From an uncultured Oscillospiraceae bacterium (GTDB lineage Bacteria; Bacillota; Clostridia; Oscillospirales; Oscillospiraceae), in NCBI GenBank assembly GCA_947625045.1, contig CANQMW010000002.1:1-64000 (forward strand): 64,000 nt of DNA, written 5' to 3'. A program made the position numbers and the translations under genes. Positions within the stretch are counted from its first letter, which is position 1, and every line of letters begins with the position of its first letter. The notes beneath the pieces are model-generated. The model saw only the letters and a program-made list of their open reading frames with translations, made no database searches and was not told the DNA's origin. Of this stretch, positions 29,367 to 39,710 are shown one piece after another.

Positions 29367-29397
29367 CCGGCCGGCTGTATCGCCGGCCGGTATTTTT
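29367..29397 (+). terminator. Rho-independent terminator
   Basis: CCGGCCGGC-TGTATC-GCCGGCCGGTATTTTT. Confidence 0.75.
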
Positions 29398-29402
29398 ATC
29401 GT

Positions 29403-30155
29403 ATGGACTGTAAAGAACTTTGCCGGGTGATACGGGGCAAAAAGGCGGCCCTGTTCGACATGGACGGCACGCTCATCGACTCCATCGGCGTCTGGAACGA
29501 GACAGACCGGCGCCTGCATGTGGAGCTGACGGGCGCTGAGCCGGATATGACGGCGCTCCAGGCCTTTCGGGATGACGCTTTGCGCCGGTTCCGGGGGGAG
29601 GAAAACCCCTATCTCCGCTACGGCGCGGCGCTGAAAGCGCGGTATCACACCGCCCTCTCCGCCCGGGAGATATACGAGCGCCGGTACGCCATCGCCCAGG
29701 ACCTTTTGGAGCGGGTGGACTATAAGCCCGGGGCCGACCGGCTTTTATGGGCGCTGAAGAGCGCGGGCCTGCGGCTTTTTCTGGTGACCACCACACGCCG
29801 GCGCACCATAGAGACATATCGGACAAAAAACGAAAATATCATGAAAAAGGCCCCGCTGGACGCGCTTTTCGAGCATGTCTATACCTGCGAGGACGCAAAG
29901 CACATCAAGCCGGACCCGGAGATATATTTTACGCTCTTTCGGGATACCGGCCTCGGGCCGGAGGACTGCGTGGTATTTGAGGACTCCCTCACCGGCGTGC
30001 GGGCGGCGAAGGACGCAGGGCTCTTCACCGTGGCGGTGTACGACAAATATTCCGACGCCGACCGGGAGAAGATCATTTCCCTGGCGGACGGATATATCGG
30101 CGGCTTCCCGGCGCTTATAGAGGCGCTCACCGAAAAAGAGGAGAAAAAAGCATGA
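29403..30155 (+). CDS. HAD-superfamily hydrolase
   Basis: ALFDMDGTLIDS; KPDPEIYF; VFEDSLTGVRAAKDAG. Confidence 0.92.
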   Translation: MDCKELCRVIRGKKAALFDMDGTLIDSIGVWNETDRRLHVELTGAEPDMTALQAFRDDALRRFRGEENPYLRYGAALKARYHTALSAREIYERRYAIAQDLLERVDYKPGADRLLWALKSAGLRLFLVTTTRRRTIETYRTKNENIMKKAPLDALFEHVYTCEDAKHIKPDPEIYFTLFRDTGLGPEDCVVFEDSLTGVRAAKDAGLFTVAVYDKYSDADREKIISLADGYIGGFPALIEALTEKEEKKA

Positions 30156-30430
30156 AAAAATTTGACCGTATCATGGCCGTGGTCATGTCCCTGACCGGCG
30201 GGGCCTATCTTGTCTATGTCATATGGCAGCTTTGGGACCGGCACGCCCGGCCGGAATTCTATGCCGTGGGCTCCGCGCCCTGGTATACGTCCATGGAGAT
30301 CATGGGGCTCATCGCGGCGGGGCTTATTGCCTTAGAGATGGTGGTCTATATGGCTCTGCGCCGGTTCGCCGAGCGGGCGGATCAGCAGAAAAACGCCGGG
30401 AAAACTGAAAAGAAGGACGAAGAGCCCTGA
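30152..30430 (+). CDS. Small membrane protein of unknown function
   Basis: Two hydrophobic segments; ATGA overlap with the HAD gene. Confidence 0.7.
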   Translation: MKKFDRIMAVVMSLTGGAYLVYVIWQLWDRHARPEFYAVGSAPWYTSMEIMGLIAAGLIALEMVVYMALRRFAERADQQKNAGKTEKKDEEP

Positions 30431-30433
30431 CGC

Positions 30434-30901
30434 ATGGAAAATGCCCCCAAAAAGCGGATATGGATACTCTTCGCCGTCTACGCCGCGGTGCTCATCTGGC
30501 TGCTCTTTGGACAGCGGCTGGGATCGCCCCTGACGGAGGAGACCCTGGGCGGGGCCAGCCGGCTCAACCTGGAGCCCTTCGCCATCATCCGCCACTTCCT
30601 GCGGGTCGCGGCCCTGGCCGATAAGCCCTGGCTGGTGCGCCTGGCGGTGGTGAATCTGGCGGGGAACGTGGCGGTGTTCGTGCCCATGGGCGTGTTTTTG
30701 CCCTGGCTGTGGCCGCCCATGCGGAAGCTGTGGCTGTTTTTGCCTGTTATATTGGCCCTCATCGTTCTCATTGAAGTGGTGCAGTACGCCACGTACCTTG
30801 GCGTGTGCGACGTGGACGACCTCATCCTGAACGCCGCCGGCTGCCTCATGGGCTGGGCCATATTCATGCTGGCCCGCCATGTTCGCAGGAAGAAGAAATA
30901 A
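30434..30901 (+). CDS. VanZ-family protein
   Basis: NLAGNVAVFVPMGVFLPWL...EVVQYATYLGVCDVDDLILNAAGCLMG. Confidence 0.9.
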   Translation: MENAPKKRIWILFAVYAAVLIWLLFGQRLGSPLTEETLGGASRLNLEPFAIIRHFLRVAALADKPWLVRLAVVNLAGNVAVFVPMGVFLPWLWPPMRKLWLFLPVILALIVLIEVVQYATYLGVCDVDDLILNAAGCLMGWAIFMLARHVRRKKK

Positions 30902-30915
30902 AACAGTTCATTATT

Positions 30916-31040
30916 GGCCCCCTTGTGCAAAGGGGGCTGGCTCCGGCGTCAGCCGGAGACTGAGGGATTGTTACGTTACGGAAGGTCACAACCCCTCCGA
31001 CCGCCTGACGGCGGCCACCTCCCCTTGCACAGGGGAGGCT
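30916..31040 (+). repeat. Dispersed multi-hairpin element, copy 5
   Basis: ggcccccttgtgcaaagggggctggctccggcgtcagccggagactgagggattgttacg...acaacccctccgaccgcctgacggcggccacctccccttgcacaggggaggct. Confidence 0.9.
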
Positions 31041-31132
31041 TTTTTGTGGGGGAAATGGGCATACTCTCTTGCGGGGGCAGGCGGGGTGTGATACAATACC
31101 TTGTTAGCAAACTATGGTATGGAGGACCCTCT

Positions 31133-31960
31133 ATGGCGGAGCTTTACGACATCCTCATACTGGGCGCGGGGCCCGCGGGCATCTCGGCGGCCCTGACGGC
31201 GAAGGCCCGGGGCAGAAACACCGTGATCCTATCGGCGGAGCCCCTCAATACGCCTTTGGCCGAGGCGCCCCATATCGCCAACTACCCGGGCGTGGCCGCC
31301 ATGGACGGGCGGCAGCTGTTGGCCTCCATGCTGGGCAACGTCTTTGAGCAGGGCGTGCCCATCCGCACCGGCCGGGTCACGAACGCGGTGGCCTTTGACG
31401 GGAAGTTCATGGTCAGCCAGGAGCAGGAGGTATTCCAGGCGAAGAGCCTCATCCTCTGCCCGGGGGCGCAGCAGGGGACGAAGCCCCTCCCCGGCGAGGC
31501 GGAGCACTTGGGAAAGGGCGTAAGCTACTGCGCCACCTGCGACGGGATGCTGTACCGGGGCAAGCATGTGGCTGTACTGGGCCTGGGCAGCGGGGCGGAG
31601 AAGGACGCTGAATTTCTGCGCGGCATCGGCTGCGACGTGCTCCTTCTCACCGGGGCCCAGGCGAAAGACGTGGAGATCATTGGCGCGGACGCCGTGACGG
31701 CCATCCGCTTCGGCGGCGAAGAGCAGGCCGTGGACGGGGTGTTCATCCTCCGGGACACGGTGGCGGCGGACGCCCTTTTGCCGGGCCTTGCCATGGCCGA
31801 TGGCCATATCGCCGTGGGCCCGGATATGCAGACGAATATCCCCGGCGTGTTCGCCGCCGGGGACTGCACCGGCCGGCCCTATCAGGTGGCCCGGGCGGTG
31901 GGACAGGGAAATGTGGCGGCCCTGGCCGCAGACAGATATGTGAAGGAGCGGGAGACATGA
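31133..31960 (+). CDS. Thioredoxin reductase-like FAD-dependent oxidoreductase
   Basis: ILGAGPAGISAALTAKARG, YCATCDGMLYRGKHVAVLG, GVFAAGDCTGRPYQVARAVGQGNVAAL. Confidence 0.88.
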   Translation: MAELYDILILGAGPAGISAALTAKARGRNTVILSAEPLNTPLAEAPHIANYPGVAAMDGRQLLASMLGNVFEQGVPIRTGRVTNAVAFDGKFMVSQEQEVFQAKSLILCPGAQQGTKPLPGEAEHLGKGVSYCATCDGMLYRGKHVAVLGLGSGAEKDAEFLRGIGCDVLLLTGAQAKDVEIIGADAVTAIRFGGEEQAVDGVFILRDTVAADALLPGLAMADGHIAVGPDMQTNIPGVFAAGDCTGRPYQVARAVGQGNVAALAADRYVKERET

Positions 31961-32259
31961 GCGTGATAGAGCTTACGAAAGAAAACTTCGACGAGACCAT
32001 CGCCGACGGAACCACCCTGGTGGACTTCTGGGCCGTATGGTGCACCCCCTGCAAGATGCAGGCCCCCGTGGTGGAGGCTTTCGCGGAAAAGCAGAGCGAG
32101 GTGAAGGTGGGCAAGGTCAACGTGGACGAGCAGGTGGACCTGGCCGCCCGGTACGGCATCATGAGCATCCCCACCCTGATGGTGTTCCGGGACGGGGTGC
32201 TGGTCAATAAAACGGTGGGCCTTTCCGGCCCCGAGGAGATAGAGGAGCTGTGCAAATGA
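31957..32259 (+). CDS. trxA: Thioredoxin
   Basis: [36 protein letters not shown]. Confidence 0.92.
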   Translation: MSVIELTKENFDETIADGTTLVDFWAVWCTPCKMQAPVVEAFAEKQSEVKVGKVNVDEQVDLAARYGIMSIPTLMVFRDGVLVNKTVGLSGPEEIEELCK

Positions 32260-34865
32260 GAGAGCTGCCCAAACAGTACGACCCCAAGCAGGTCGAGAAG
32301 AAGATATACCAGCAGTGGCTGGACGGCAATTACTTCCACGCCCAGCGGGACCCGGAGAAGAAGCCCTTCACCATCGTCATCCCGCCCCCCAACGTGACGG
32401 GCCAGCTCCACCTGGGCCACGCCGTGGACGAGACCATCCAGGACGTGCTCACCCGCTACAAACGGATGAAGGGCTACTCCGCCCTGTGGCTGCCCGGCTA
32501 TGACCACGCGGGCATCGCCACCCAGATCAAGGTGGAGGAGAACCTGCGCAACGAGGAGGGCCTGACCCGCTTCGACCTGGGCCGGGAGAAGTTCCTGGAC
32601 CGGGTGTGGGACTGGAAGAACAAGTACGGCGACCGCATCGTGGAGCAGCTGAAGACCCTGGGCTCCTCCTGCGACTGGTCTCGCCAGCGCTTCACTATGG
32701 ACGAGGGCTGCTCCAAGGCGGTGCGGGAGGTGTTCTGCTCCCTCTATGAGAAGGGCCTCATCTACAAGGGCAAGCGCATCATCAACTGGTGCCCCCACTG
32801 CACCACCGCCCTCTCCGACGCGGAGGTGGAGTATGAGGAAAAGCCGGGCCACCTGTGGCACCTGCGCTATCCCCTGGCCGACGGCTCCGGGGAAGTGGTG
32901 GTGGCTACCACCCGGCCCGAGACCATGCTGGGCGACACCGGCGTGGCGGTGAACCCCAATGACGAGCGGTATACGGATATCGTCGGCAAGACCTGCATCC
33001 TGCCCCTGGTGGGCCGGGAGATACCCATCGTGGCCGACGAGTACGTGGACATGGAATTTGGCACCGGCTGCGTGAAGATGACCCCCTGCCACGACCCCAA
33101 CGACTTCGAGGTAGGCCTGCGGCATAACTTGGAACAGATCCTGGTCATCGACGACAACGGCTGTATCATCAACGGCGGCAAGTATGATGGCCTGGACCGG
33201 TACGAGGCCCGGAAGGTCATCCTGAAGGACCTGGAAGAGCAGGGGTATCTTGTGAAGGTGGAGGAACACGTACATAACGTGGGCACCTGCTACCGCTGCC
33301 ACAGCGACGTGGAGCCCCTGGCCAGTGACCAGTGGTTCGTGAAGATGGAGCCCCTGGCGAAGGAGGCCATCCGCGTCGTGGAGGACGGCACTATCAAGTT
33401 CGTCCCCGACCGCTTCGCCAAGACCTACCTCAACTGGATGCACAACGTCCGGGACTGGTGCATATCCCGGCAGCTGTGGTGGGGCCACCAGATACCCGCC
33501 TGGTACTGCGCGGACTGCGGCCATGTGACCGTGAGCCGTGAGGACGCATGCCAGTGCGAAAAGTGCGGGTCCAAAAACATTGAGCGGGACCCGGATGTGC
33601 TGGACACATGGTTTTCCTCCGCCCTGTGGCCCTTCTCCACCCTGGGCTGGCCGGACAAGACCGAGGACCTGGAATACTTCTATCCCACCGACGTGCTGGT
33701 GACGGGCTACGACATCATCTTCTTCTGGGTGGCGAGGATGATATTCTCCGGCATGGAGCACATGAAAAAGGAGCCCTTCAAGACCGTGCTGATACACGGC
33801 CTTGTCCGGGACCCCCACGGCAAGAAGATGAGCAAATCCGCCGGCAACGGCGTGGACCCCATCGAGGTCATCGACCAGTACGGCGCGGACGCCCTGCGCT
33901 TCAACCTCATCACCGGTAACTCCCCCGGCAACGACATGCGCTTCTACGTGGAGCGGTGCGAGGCCATGCGCAACTTCGCCAACAAGCTGTGGAACGCCGC
34001 CCGGTACGTGATGATGAACCTGACGGTGGAGGAGAATAAGCTGCCCGCGGCGCTGAAGCTGGAGGACAAGTGGATCCTCTCCAAGCTCCAGTGCCTCATC
34101 GCCGAGGTCAACGAGAACTTCGATAAGTACGAGCTGGGTCTCGCCGCCACGAAGATATATGACTTCATCTGGGACAGCTTCTGCGACTGGTATATCGAGA
34201 TCACCAAGCCCCGCCTGCGGGAGGGGGACGTGAGCGCCCAGCAGGTGCTGCTGTATGTGCTCACCGACATCCTGCGGCTGCTCCACCCCTTCATGCCCTT
34301 CATCACCGAGGAGATCTACGGCGCCATCCCCCATGAGGGAAAGGCTCTCATCGTGGAGACCTATCCCGAGGTGAACGAGGCCCTGTGCTTTAAGACCGAG
34401 GAAGAGGACTTCGAGAAGATCATGGAGGCGGTGAAGGCGGTGCGCAGCCGCCGGGCGGAGATGAATGTGCCGCCCTCCAAGCGGCCCCATATCACCCTTG
34501 TCACCGCCGAGCCCCAGGTCTATGAGGCCGGGACAGTGTACATGGCGAACCTGGCCTATGCCGGGGCGGTGAACGTGACGACCGAGGCCCCCGCGGATGT
34601 GTCCGGCATGGTGACGGTGGTCACCGGCGGCGCCACGGTGTATATGCCCATGGCGGAGCTGGTGGACCTGGACAAGGAGCGCCAGCGCATCGAAAAGGAG
34701 CTGGCGAAGGCGAAGCAGGACATCGCCAACCAGGAGAAGAAGCTGGCCAACGAGAGCTTCGTCTCCCGGGCCCCGGAGCGGGTGGTGGCCGCCGAGCGGG
34801 ACAAGCTGGCGAAAGCCCAGGCCCTGGCGGCGAACCTGGAGGAGAGCCTGAAGAACCTGGGGTAA
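32256..34865 (+). CDS. valS: Valyl-tRNA synthetase
   Basis: [48 protein letters not shown]-terminal coiled coil. Confidence 0.97.
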   Translation: MRELPKQYDPKQVEKKIYQQWLDGNYFHAQRDPEKKPFTIVIPPPNVTGQLHLGHAVDETIQDVLTRYKRMKGYSALWLPGYDHAGIATQIKVEENLRNEEGLTRFDLGREKFLDRVWDWKNKYGDRIVEQLKTLGSSCDWSRQRFTMDEGCSKAVREVFCSLYEKGLIYKGKRIINWCPHCTTALSDAEVEYEEKPGHLWHLRYPLADGSGEVVVATTRPETMLGDTGVAVNPNDERYTDIVGKTCILPLVGREIPIVADEYVDMEFGTGCVKMTPCHDPNDFEVGLRHNLEQILVIDDNGCIINGGKYDGLDRYEARKVILKDLEEQGYLVKVEEHVHNVGTCYRCHSDVEPLASDQWFVKMEPLAKEAIRVVEDGTIKFVPDRFAKTYLNWMHNVRDWCISRQLWWGHQIPAWYCADCGHVTVSREDACQCEKCGSKNIERDPDVLDTWFSSALWPFSTLGWPDKTEDLEYFYPTDVLVTGYDIIFFWVARMIFSGMEHMKKEPFKTVLIHGLVRDPHGKKMSKSAGNGVDPIEVIDQYGADALRFNLITGNSPGNDMRFYVERCEAMRNFANKLWNAARYVMMNLTVEENKLPAALKLEDKWILSKLQCLIAEVNENFDKYELGLAATKIYDFIWDSFCDWYIEITKPRLREGDVSAQQVLLYVLTDILRLLHPFMPFITEEIYGAIPHEGKALIVETYPEVNEALCFKTEEEDFEKIMEAVKAVRSRRAEMNVPPSKRPHITLVTAEPQVYEAGTVYMANLAYAGAVNVTTEAPADVSGMVTVVTGGATVYMPMAELVDLDKERQRIEKELAKAKQDIANQEKKLANESFVSRAPERVVAAERDKLAKAQALAANLEESLKNLG

Positions 34866-34874
34866 GGCATAATA

Positions 34875-34910
34875 AAACGGACCGGCGCGGCATCATGCCG
34901 CGCCGGTTTT
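34875..34910. terminator. Terminator between valS and the convergent XRE gene
   Basis: ACCGGCGCGGCA-TCA-TGCCGCGCCGGTTTT. Confidence 0.75.
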
Positions 34911-34918
34911 ATGCGATT

Positions 34919-35116
34919 TTATATCCCCAATATCTGGTCGGACGAGACGTGGTACAGCCGGCACAGCGCTATCAAATGGCGGATGGGGAGTTCGTTCGCG
35001 CCGCGCTCATACCGGGCGTACATCGTCTGGGACGTGCCCAGATAGGCAGCCACCTGCTCCTGGGTCAGGTCATGGTCCTCCCGGAGCGCTCTGATGCGTT
35101 CCTGATATGCTTCCAT
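34919..35116 (-). CDS. XRE-family HTH regulator
   Basis: MEAYQERIRALREDHDLTQEQVAAYLGTSQTMYARYERGANELPIRHLIALCRLYHVSSDQILGI. Confidence 0.88.
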   Translation of the reverse strand: MEAYQERIRALREDHDLTQEQVAAYLGTSQTMYARYERGANELPIRHLIALCRLYHVSSDQILGI

Positions 35117-35118
35117 GG

Positions 35119-35307
35119 TTATTTCCCGCCCAGTTCGATTTTGCCGTGCTCCTGTTCGTACTGCTCGACGCACCGGCGGATGAGGATCAATATCTGGCTG
35201 TTGGCAGACCGCCCCTCGTAGTCCGCCACCACGTGGAGCTTGTCCAAGAGCTCCGGCTCTATCCGAATGGAAAGGCTCTTTGTGACCACGAAATCACCCC
35301 AAAACAA
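35119..35307 (-). CDS. Arc/ribbon-helix-helix-like DNA-binding protein
   Basis: TKSLSIRIEPELLDKLHVVADYEGRSANSQILILIRRCVEQYE; a GTG at 35289 may be the real start. Confidence 0.75.
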   Translation of the reverse strand: MFWGDFVVTKSLSIRIEPELLDKLHVVADYEGRSANSQILILIRRCVEQYEQEHGKIELGGK

Positions 35308-35401
35308 ATATATTTTGTATTTATTTTAGGGCGGATATGTGTTATACTGGCGAAAATGGATGCGTTATATATCCAAAATATGTTTACAAGGAGCTGCTAT
35401 T

Positions 35402-35554
35402 ATGGCGGACTATCAGAAGATGTACTATATCCTGTGCCGGGCCATGGACAAGGCGCTGGATATGCTGCCGGATGGAGAGGCGCGGCAGATACTGCAGCGG
35501 GCCATGGAAGAGGCGGAGGAAAAATATATCGATACGGCGGGGGAGCAGGATTGA
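35402..35554 (+). CDS. 50-aa small protein, family shared with 49518..49682
   Basis: MADYQKMYYILCRAMDKALDMLPDGEARQILQRAMEEAEEKYIDTAGEQD; RBS aaggag. Confidence 0.78.
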   Translation: MADYQKMYYILCRAMDKALDMLPDGEARQILQRAMEEAEEKYIDTAGEQD

Positions 35555-35603
35555 TATTTTCCTGCCGCCACCGTTCAACGGCATTCGACAGCGCATATAT
35601 CGT

Positions 35604-35639
35604 AAAATCACACTGTACGTTTGTACGGTGTGATTTTTT
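35604..35639 (+). terminator. Terminator before spoIIA operon
   Basis: AAAATCACAC-TGTACGTTTGTACG-GTGTGATTTTTT. Confidence 0.75.
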
Positions 35640-35664
35640 GCCGGGAAAAAGGGGGACGAGCCTT

Positions 35665-35979
35665 ATGAAGGTGCTGTCAAGCTACGTGGACGGGCGGCTG
35701 ACGCTGTATCTGAAGGGGGAGCTGGACCATCACGAGGCGTCGGCGGCCCTCAGGAAGATCAGCGCCGCCGTGGACGACTATCTGCCCCGGGACTGTGTGG
35801 TGGACATGGCCGGGCTCACCTTCATGGACTCCTCCGGCATCGCCCTCATATTGAAGATCGCCCGGCTCATGGCGGAGACCGGGGGCCGTGCCTGGGTGGA
35901 GAATGTGAAGAACCAGCCCTTAAAGGTCATCGACGCATCGGGGATAGACAGAGTTATCAAGATCAGCACCGGCGCGTGA
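35665..35979 (+). CDS. spoIIAA: Anti-sigma F factor antagonist SpoIIAA
   Basis: STAS domain; VDMAGLTFMDSSGIALIL; gene order. Confidence 0.92.
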   Translation: MKVLSSYVDGRLTLYLKGELDHHEASAALRKISAAVDDYLPRDCVVDMAGLTFMDSSGIALILKIARLMAETGGRAWVENVKNQPLKVIDASGIDRVIKISTGA

Positions 35980-36010
35980 CAGTGACGCCGGATACATAAG
36001 GAGAACGCAT

Positions 36011-36448
36011 ATGAAACAGCGCAACTACATAAAGCTGGAATTCCCCGCCAGGAGCGTGAACGAGGGCTTCGCCCGGGCCGCGGCGGCGGCTTTCGCCGCC
36101 CAGATGGACCCCACGCTGGAGGAGCTGGGGGATATCCGCACTGCCGTAAGTGAGGCGGTGACTAACGCCATCGTCCACGCCTACCCGGACCGGGTGGGCA
36201 CGGTGCAGATGCGCCTGCGCATCCTGGAGGGGAGCGTGCTGGAGATCATGGTGCGGGACAGGGGCCGGGGCATCCCGGACGTGAAAAAGGCCATGGAGCC
36301 CATGTACTCCACCGGCGGGGAGGAGCGAAGCGGCATGGGCTTCACCATCATGGGCTCTTTCATGGACGGCCTGCGGGTCCGCTCCACCGTGGACAAGGGT
36401 ACCACCGTCACCATGTCCAAGCGCATCCGGGTGAAGGCGAGCGCGTAA
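36011..36448 (+). CDS. spoIIAB: Anti-sigma F factor SpoIIAB
   Basis: NYIKLEFPARSVNEGFAR; AVSEAVTNAIVHAYP; GMGFTIMGSFMD. Confidence 0.95.
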   Translation: MKQRNYIKLEFPARSVNEGFARAAAAAFAAQMDPTLEELGDIRTAVSEAVTNAIVHAYPDRVGTVQMRLRILEGSVLEIMVRDRGRGIPDVKKAMEPMYSTGGEERSGMGFTIMGSFMDGLRVRSTVDKGTTVTMSKRIRVKASA

Positions 36449-37153
36449 TTGGACGAGACCATCACCCTTCTGCGGGCCGCCCAGGCCGGGGACCGGGAAG
36501 CGGCGGGCCGCATGATCGAGGCCAACGCGGGCCTCATATGGAGCGTGGCCCGGCGGTACTTCGGCCGGGGCGCGGAGCCGGACGACCTGTACCAGCTGGG
36601 GTGTCTGGGCTTTCTGAAGGCCATCGACGGCTTTGACGAGAGCTACGGCACCCGTTTCTCCACCTACGCCGTGCCCAAGATATCCGGGGAGATACGCCGC
36701 TTCCTGAGGGACGACGGGGCGGTAAAGGTGAGCCGGGGCATCAAGGAACGGGCCATGGCCCTGCGCACGGCCCGGAAGACCCTGGAGCAGGACCTGGGCC
36801 GGGACCCCACTGTGTCGGAGCTGGCCGCGGCCACGGGCATCAGCCCCGAGGATATCGCCGTGGCGGAGACCGCCACCGTGCCCATCGAGTCCCTGCAGCA
36901 GCCCAACACCGAGGACGGCTTTTCCCTGGAACAGGTGCTGGGGGACTGGACCGAGGAGGAGAGGCTGGTGGAGCATGTGGCCCTGCGCCAGGCCATCGAA
37001 CAGCTGCCCGAAAAGGAGCGGCAGGTGGTGTTCCTGCGCTTTTACCACGGCATGACCCAGGACCGGGCCAGCCGGGTGCTGGGGGTGAGCCAGGTGCAGG
37101 TGTCCCGCCTGGAGCGCCGGGCGGTGCGCCAGCTCCGGGCCCTGCTGGAATGA
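36449..37153 (+). CDS. sigF: RNA polymerase sigma factor SigF
   Basis: Sigma-70 region 2 (NAGLIWSVARRYFGRGAEPDDLYQLGCLGFLKAID) and region 4; TTG start likely. Confidence 0.95.
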   Translation: MDETITLLRAAQAGDREAAGRMIEANAGLIWSVARRYFGRGAEPDDLYQLGCLGFLKAIDGFDESYGTRFSTYAVPKISGEIRRFLRDDGAVKVSRGIKERAMALRTARKTLEQDLGRDPTVSELAAATGISPEDIAVAETATVPIESLQQPNTEDGFSLEQVLGDWTEEERLVEHVALRQAIEQLPEKERQVVFLRFYHGMTQDRASRVLGVSQVQVSRLERRAVRQLRALLE

Positions 37154-37220
37154 CGTTCCCCGCCTTGTCAAAAGGCGGGGAACATGCTATCATGGGCGGG
37201 ACCGAAAGGGGGTCAAGTCC

Positions 37221-38678
37221 ATGAAAAAACGCGCGCTGTGCCTGGCGCTCATCCTGGCGCTGGCGGCATCTTTCTGCGCCCTGGGGGCTGGCGCCCTGGG
37301 GGCGGAAGACGCCTATGAAGAGCAGGTGCTCTTTGCCGGCGGCGGGATCACCGTGTCCGTCACGGGCTATGAACCGGAGGGCACATGGGGCCCGGCCTTC
37401 ACCATCCTTTTGGAAAACGGTGCCGACCGGAGCATGGACTTTGCCCTGGACAGGATATCCGTGAACGGCGTCATGTGTGGGCAGGGCTGGAGCGAGACGG
37501 TGCCCGCCGTGAAGCCGGCGACATCTGAGGTGGGGTGGTTCGCCGAGGACCTGGCCGCCGCGGGTGTGAACTACATTGAGACGGTGGAGGCATTTCTCAC
37601 CGTCCGGCCCGGCGGAGACAGGGAGGCGGCGCCTCTGTTCGCCGGGAAGGTATCTTGGTCTGCCCCCGAGGAGGAGCATACCGGCCCCGCGGCGACGGAG
37701 CCCGCTGTAGAGGACTTCGTGCCCGTGCCTCTGATGGAGGGGGACCTGGCCGTGACGGCGATAGATTATAGATCCGGTGACGACGGCCCGGCGGTGCTGC
37801 TCCGGGTGGACAACGGCACGGACCGGGACCTGTGGCTGCACATGAAGCGCGCGGCGGTGGACGGGGAGTTCTCCGAGCCATATTGGAGCGCGGCGGTCTC
37901 CGCCGGGAAGCGGGCCTACGAATGGTGCCGGTGGGATGGGGAGGACCTGGAGGCCCTGCCCCGGAGGGCGGAGCTCACCGTAGAGGCGGTGGACCTGGAC
38001 ACCCTGGACCCGGTGGACGAGACCACGGCGGAACTGGCGTTTCCGGCGGCGAAAACGCCTGCGGAAACGGAGACGCCGGAGGCGACGGAAACGCCCCTGG
38101 ACGAGGACACCGCGCCTCTGGGCGTGCTGAAGGCGGGACGGTACGAGAACGCGTGGTTCGGTCTGGCCTTTGAGCCGGGGGAGAACTGGCACTTCATGAC
38201 CGAGGAGGCGATCCGGGCGATCCAGGACGCCAGCGTGCAGATCATCGGCGGGGACGACGCCCAGAGCTATATGGACCTGCTGGCCGGCAGCTTCGTGGCC
38301 TCCGCCAGCACCCTGGACGGGCGGATGAACGTGAACATCATGGTCCGGCAGGTGCCGGGCCTCGCCGAGGCGGCGGACCAGGAGGACTTCCTGGACCTGG
38401 TGCTGGGGGACGTGGGCACGGACGAGGACGGCGAGCTCGCCATTCCCGGCATGGAGAACGCCACGGTCCGGCGCAACACGGTCACGCTGGCGGGGCAGGA
38501 GCTGCCCGGCCTGCTGGTGGAGACCGGCTCCCGGGTGCTGGGAATGGACATGTCCATGACCCAGCAGCAGGCTTACGCCGTCAAGGGAGACTGGTTCATG
38601 CAGCTGAGCATGACATGCCTCTCCGCTGCCGGGGGCGCGGAGGATATGACGGCCCTGTTCACGCCCCTGGAGGGGTGA
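37221..38678 (+). CDS. Putative secreted protein of unknown function
   Basis: Signal peptide, acidic Ala/Gly-rich ectodomain. Confidence 0.65.
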   Translation: MKKRALCLALILALAASFCALGAGALGAEDAYEEQVLFAGGGITVSVTGYEPEGTWGPAFTILLENGADRSMDFALDRISVNGVMCGQGWSETVPAVKPATSEVGWFAEDLAAAGVNYIETVEAFLTVRPGGDREAAPLFAGKVSWSAPEEEHTGPAATEPAVEDFVPVPLMEGDLAVTAIDYRSGDDGPAVLLRVDNGTDRDLWLHMKRAAVDGEFSEPYWSAAVSAGKRAYEWCRWDGEDLEALPRRAELTVEAVDLDTLDPVDETTAELAFPAAKTPAETETPEATETPLDEDTAPLGVLKAGRYENAWFGLAFEPGENWHFMTEEAIRAIQDASVQIIGGDDAQSYMDLLAGSFVASASTLDGRMNVNIMVRQVPGLAEAADQEDFLDLVLGDVGTDEDGELAIPGMENATVRRNTVTLAGQELPGLLVETGSRVLGMDMSMTQQQAYAVKGDWFMQLSMTCLSAAGGAEDMTALFTPLEG

Positions 38679-38698
38679 AAAACCGCATAAAAATACGG

Positions 38699-38730
38699 CC
38701 CGCTCTCCCAAAGGAGGGCGGGTTTTTCGT
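38699..38730 (+). terminator. Rho-independent terminator
   Basis: CCCGCTCTCC-CAAA-GGAGGGCGGGTTTTT. Confidence 0.7.
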
Positions 38731-38779
38731 TTGATATGTAAAAATATAAAAAAAGAGCGGTCCGGCGGGGGAAATATAC

Positions 38780-38808
38780 TTGATAAATGGCCGGATTTCG
38801 ATTATAAT
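38780..38808 (+). promoter_or_regulatory. Promoter of the crt operon
   Basis: TTGATA, 17 bp, TATAAT. Confidence 0.75.
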
Positions 38809-38842
38809 CATCATGGCGTGAAAGGGCACTTGCGCCCGGACA

Positions 38843-38860
38843 TTGTTACATAAATAACAA
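38843..38860 (+). promoter_or_regulatory. Rex-like operator
   Basis: TTGTTA-CATAAA-TAACAA, perfect 6-bp half-sites, same geometry as TTGTTAANNNNTTAACAA. Confidence 0.7.
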
Positions 38861-38875
38861 ACGAGGTCGAGAATT

Positions 38876-39652
38876 ATGGCATTAGTAGAACTGGAACTGA
38901 AGGATCAGGTCGGCATCCTGACCATCAACCGCCCGGAGGCCCTGAACGCGCTGAACGACCAGGTCATCAGCGAGCTGGACAAGGTCCTGGACAGCATCGA
39001 CGTGAATACCGTGCGGTGCCTCATCGTCACCGGCGCGGGCCAGAAGGCCTTCGTGGCCGGCGCGGACATCGCCCAGATGAGCGGTCTTACCAAGGCCGAG
39101 GGCGAGGCCTTCGGAAAGCTTGGAAACGACGTGTTCCGCAAGCTGGAGACCCTCCCCATCCCCACCATCGCCGCGGTGAACGGCTTCGCCCTGGGCGGCG
39201 GCTGTGAGCTCAGCATGAGCTGCGACATCCGCCTGGCCTCTGAGACGGCGGTGTTCGGCCAGCCCGAGGTGGGCCTGGGCATCACCCCCGGCTTCGGCGG
39301 CACCCAGCGCCTGGCCCGGCTGGTAGGCATGGGCAAGGCCAAGGAGATGATCTACACCGCCCGCAACATCAAGGCTCCCGAGGCCCTGGCCTGCGGCCTG
39401 GTGCAGGCGGTCTATCCCGCCGAGGAGCTGATGGCGGAGGCTGAGAAGATGGCCGCGCGCATCGCCGGCAACGCCCCCATCGCCGTGCGAGCCTGCAAGA
39501 AGGCCATCAACGACGGCACCCAGGTGGACATGGACAAGGCCATCGTCGTCGAGGAGAAGCTCTTCGGCTCCTGCTTCGAGACGAAGGACCAGCGCAGCGC
39601 CATGGCCGCGTTCGTGGAAAAGCGCAAGCACGACCCGTTTGAAAACTGCTGA
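38876..39652 (+). CDS. crt: Crotonase / 3-hydroxybutyryl-CoA dehydratase
   Basis: NRPEALNALND; GAGQKAFVAGADIAQM; AVNGFALGGGCEL. Confidence 0.94.
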   Translation: MALVELELKDQVGILTINRPEALNALNDQVISELDKVLDSIDVNTVRCLIVTGAGQKAFVAGADIAQMSGLTKAEGEAFGKLGNDVFRKLETLPIPTIAAVNGFALGGGCELSMSCDIRLASETAVFGQPEVGLGITPGFGGTQRLARLVGMGKAKEMIYTARNIKAPEALACGLVQAVYPAEELMAEAEKMAARIAGNAPIAVRACKKAINDGTQVDMDKAIVVEEKLFGSCFETKDQRSAMAAFVEKRKHDPFENC

Positions 39653-39710
39653 TAAGGCGGATTTCATATACCAAAGGAATTTAAAAAATTATTTTTAGGA
39701 GGACCACATA

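Noticed and set aside
31743-34490. 915-aa antisense ORF opposite trxA/valS
   Set aside because: Mirror frame; sense strand encodes recognisable TrxA and ValS
37155-37181. TTCCCCGCCTT-GTCA-AAAGGCGGGGAA hairpin after sigF as a terminator
   Set aside because: Strong stem but no T-run on either side; function uncertain
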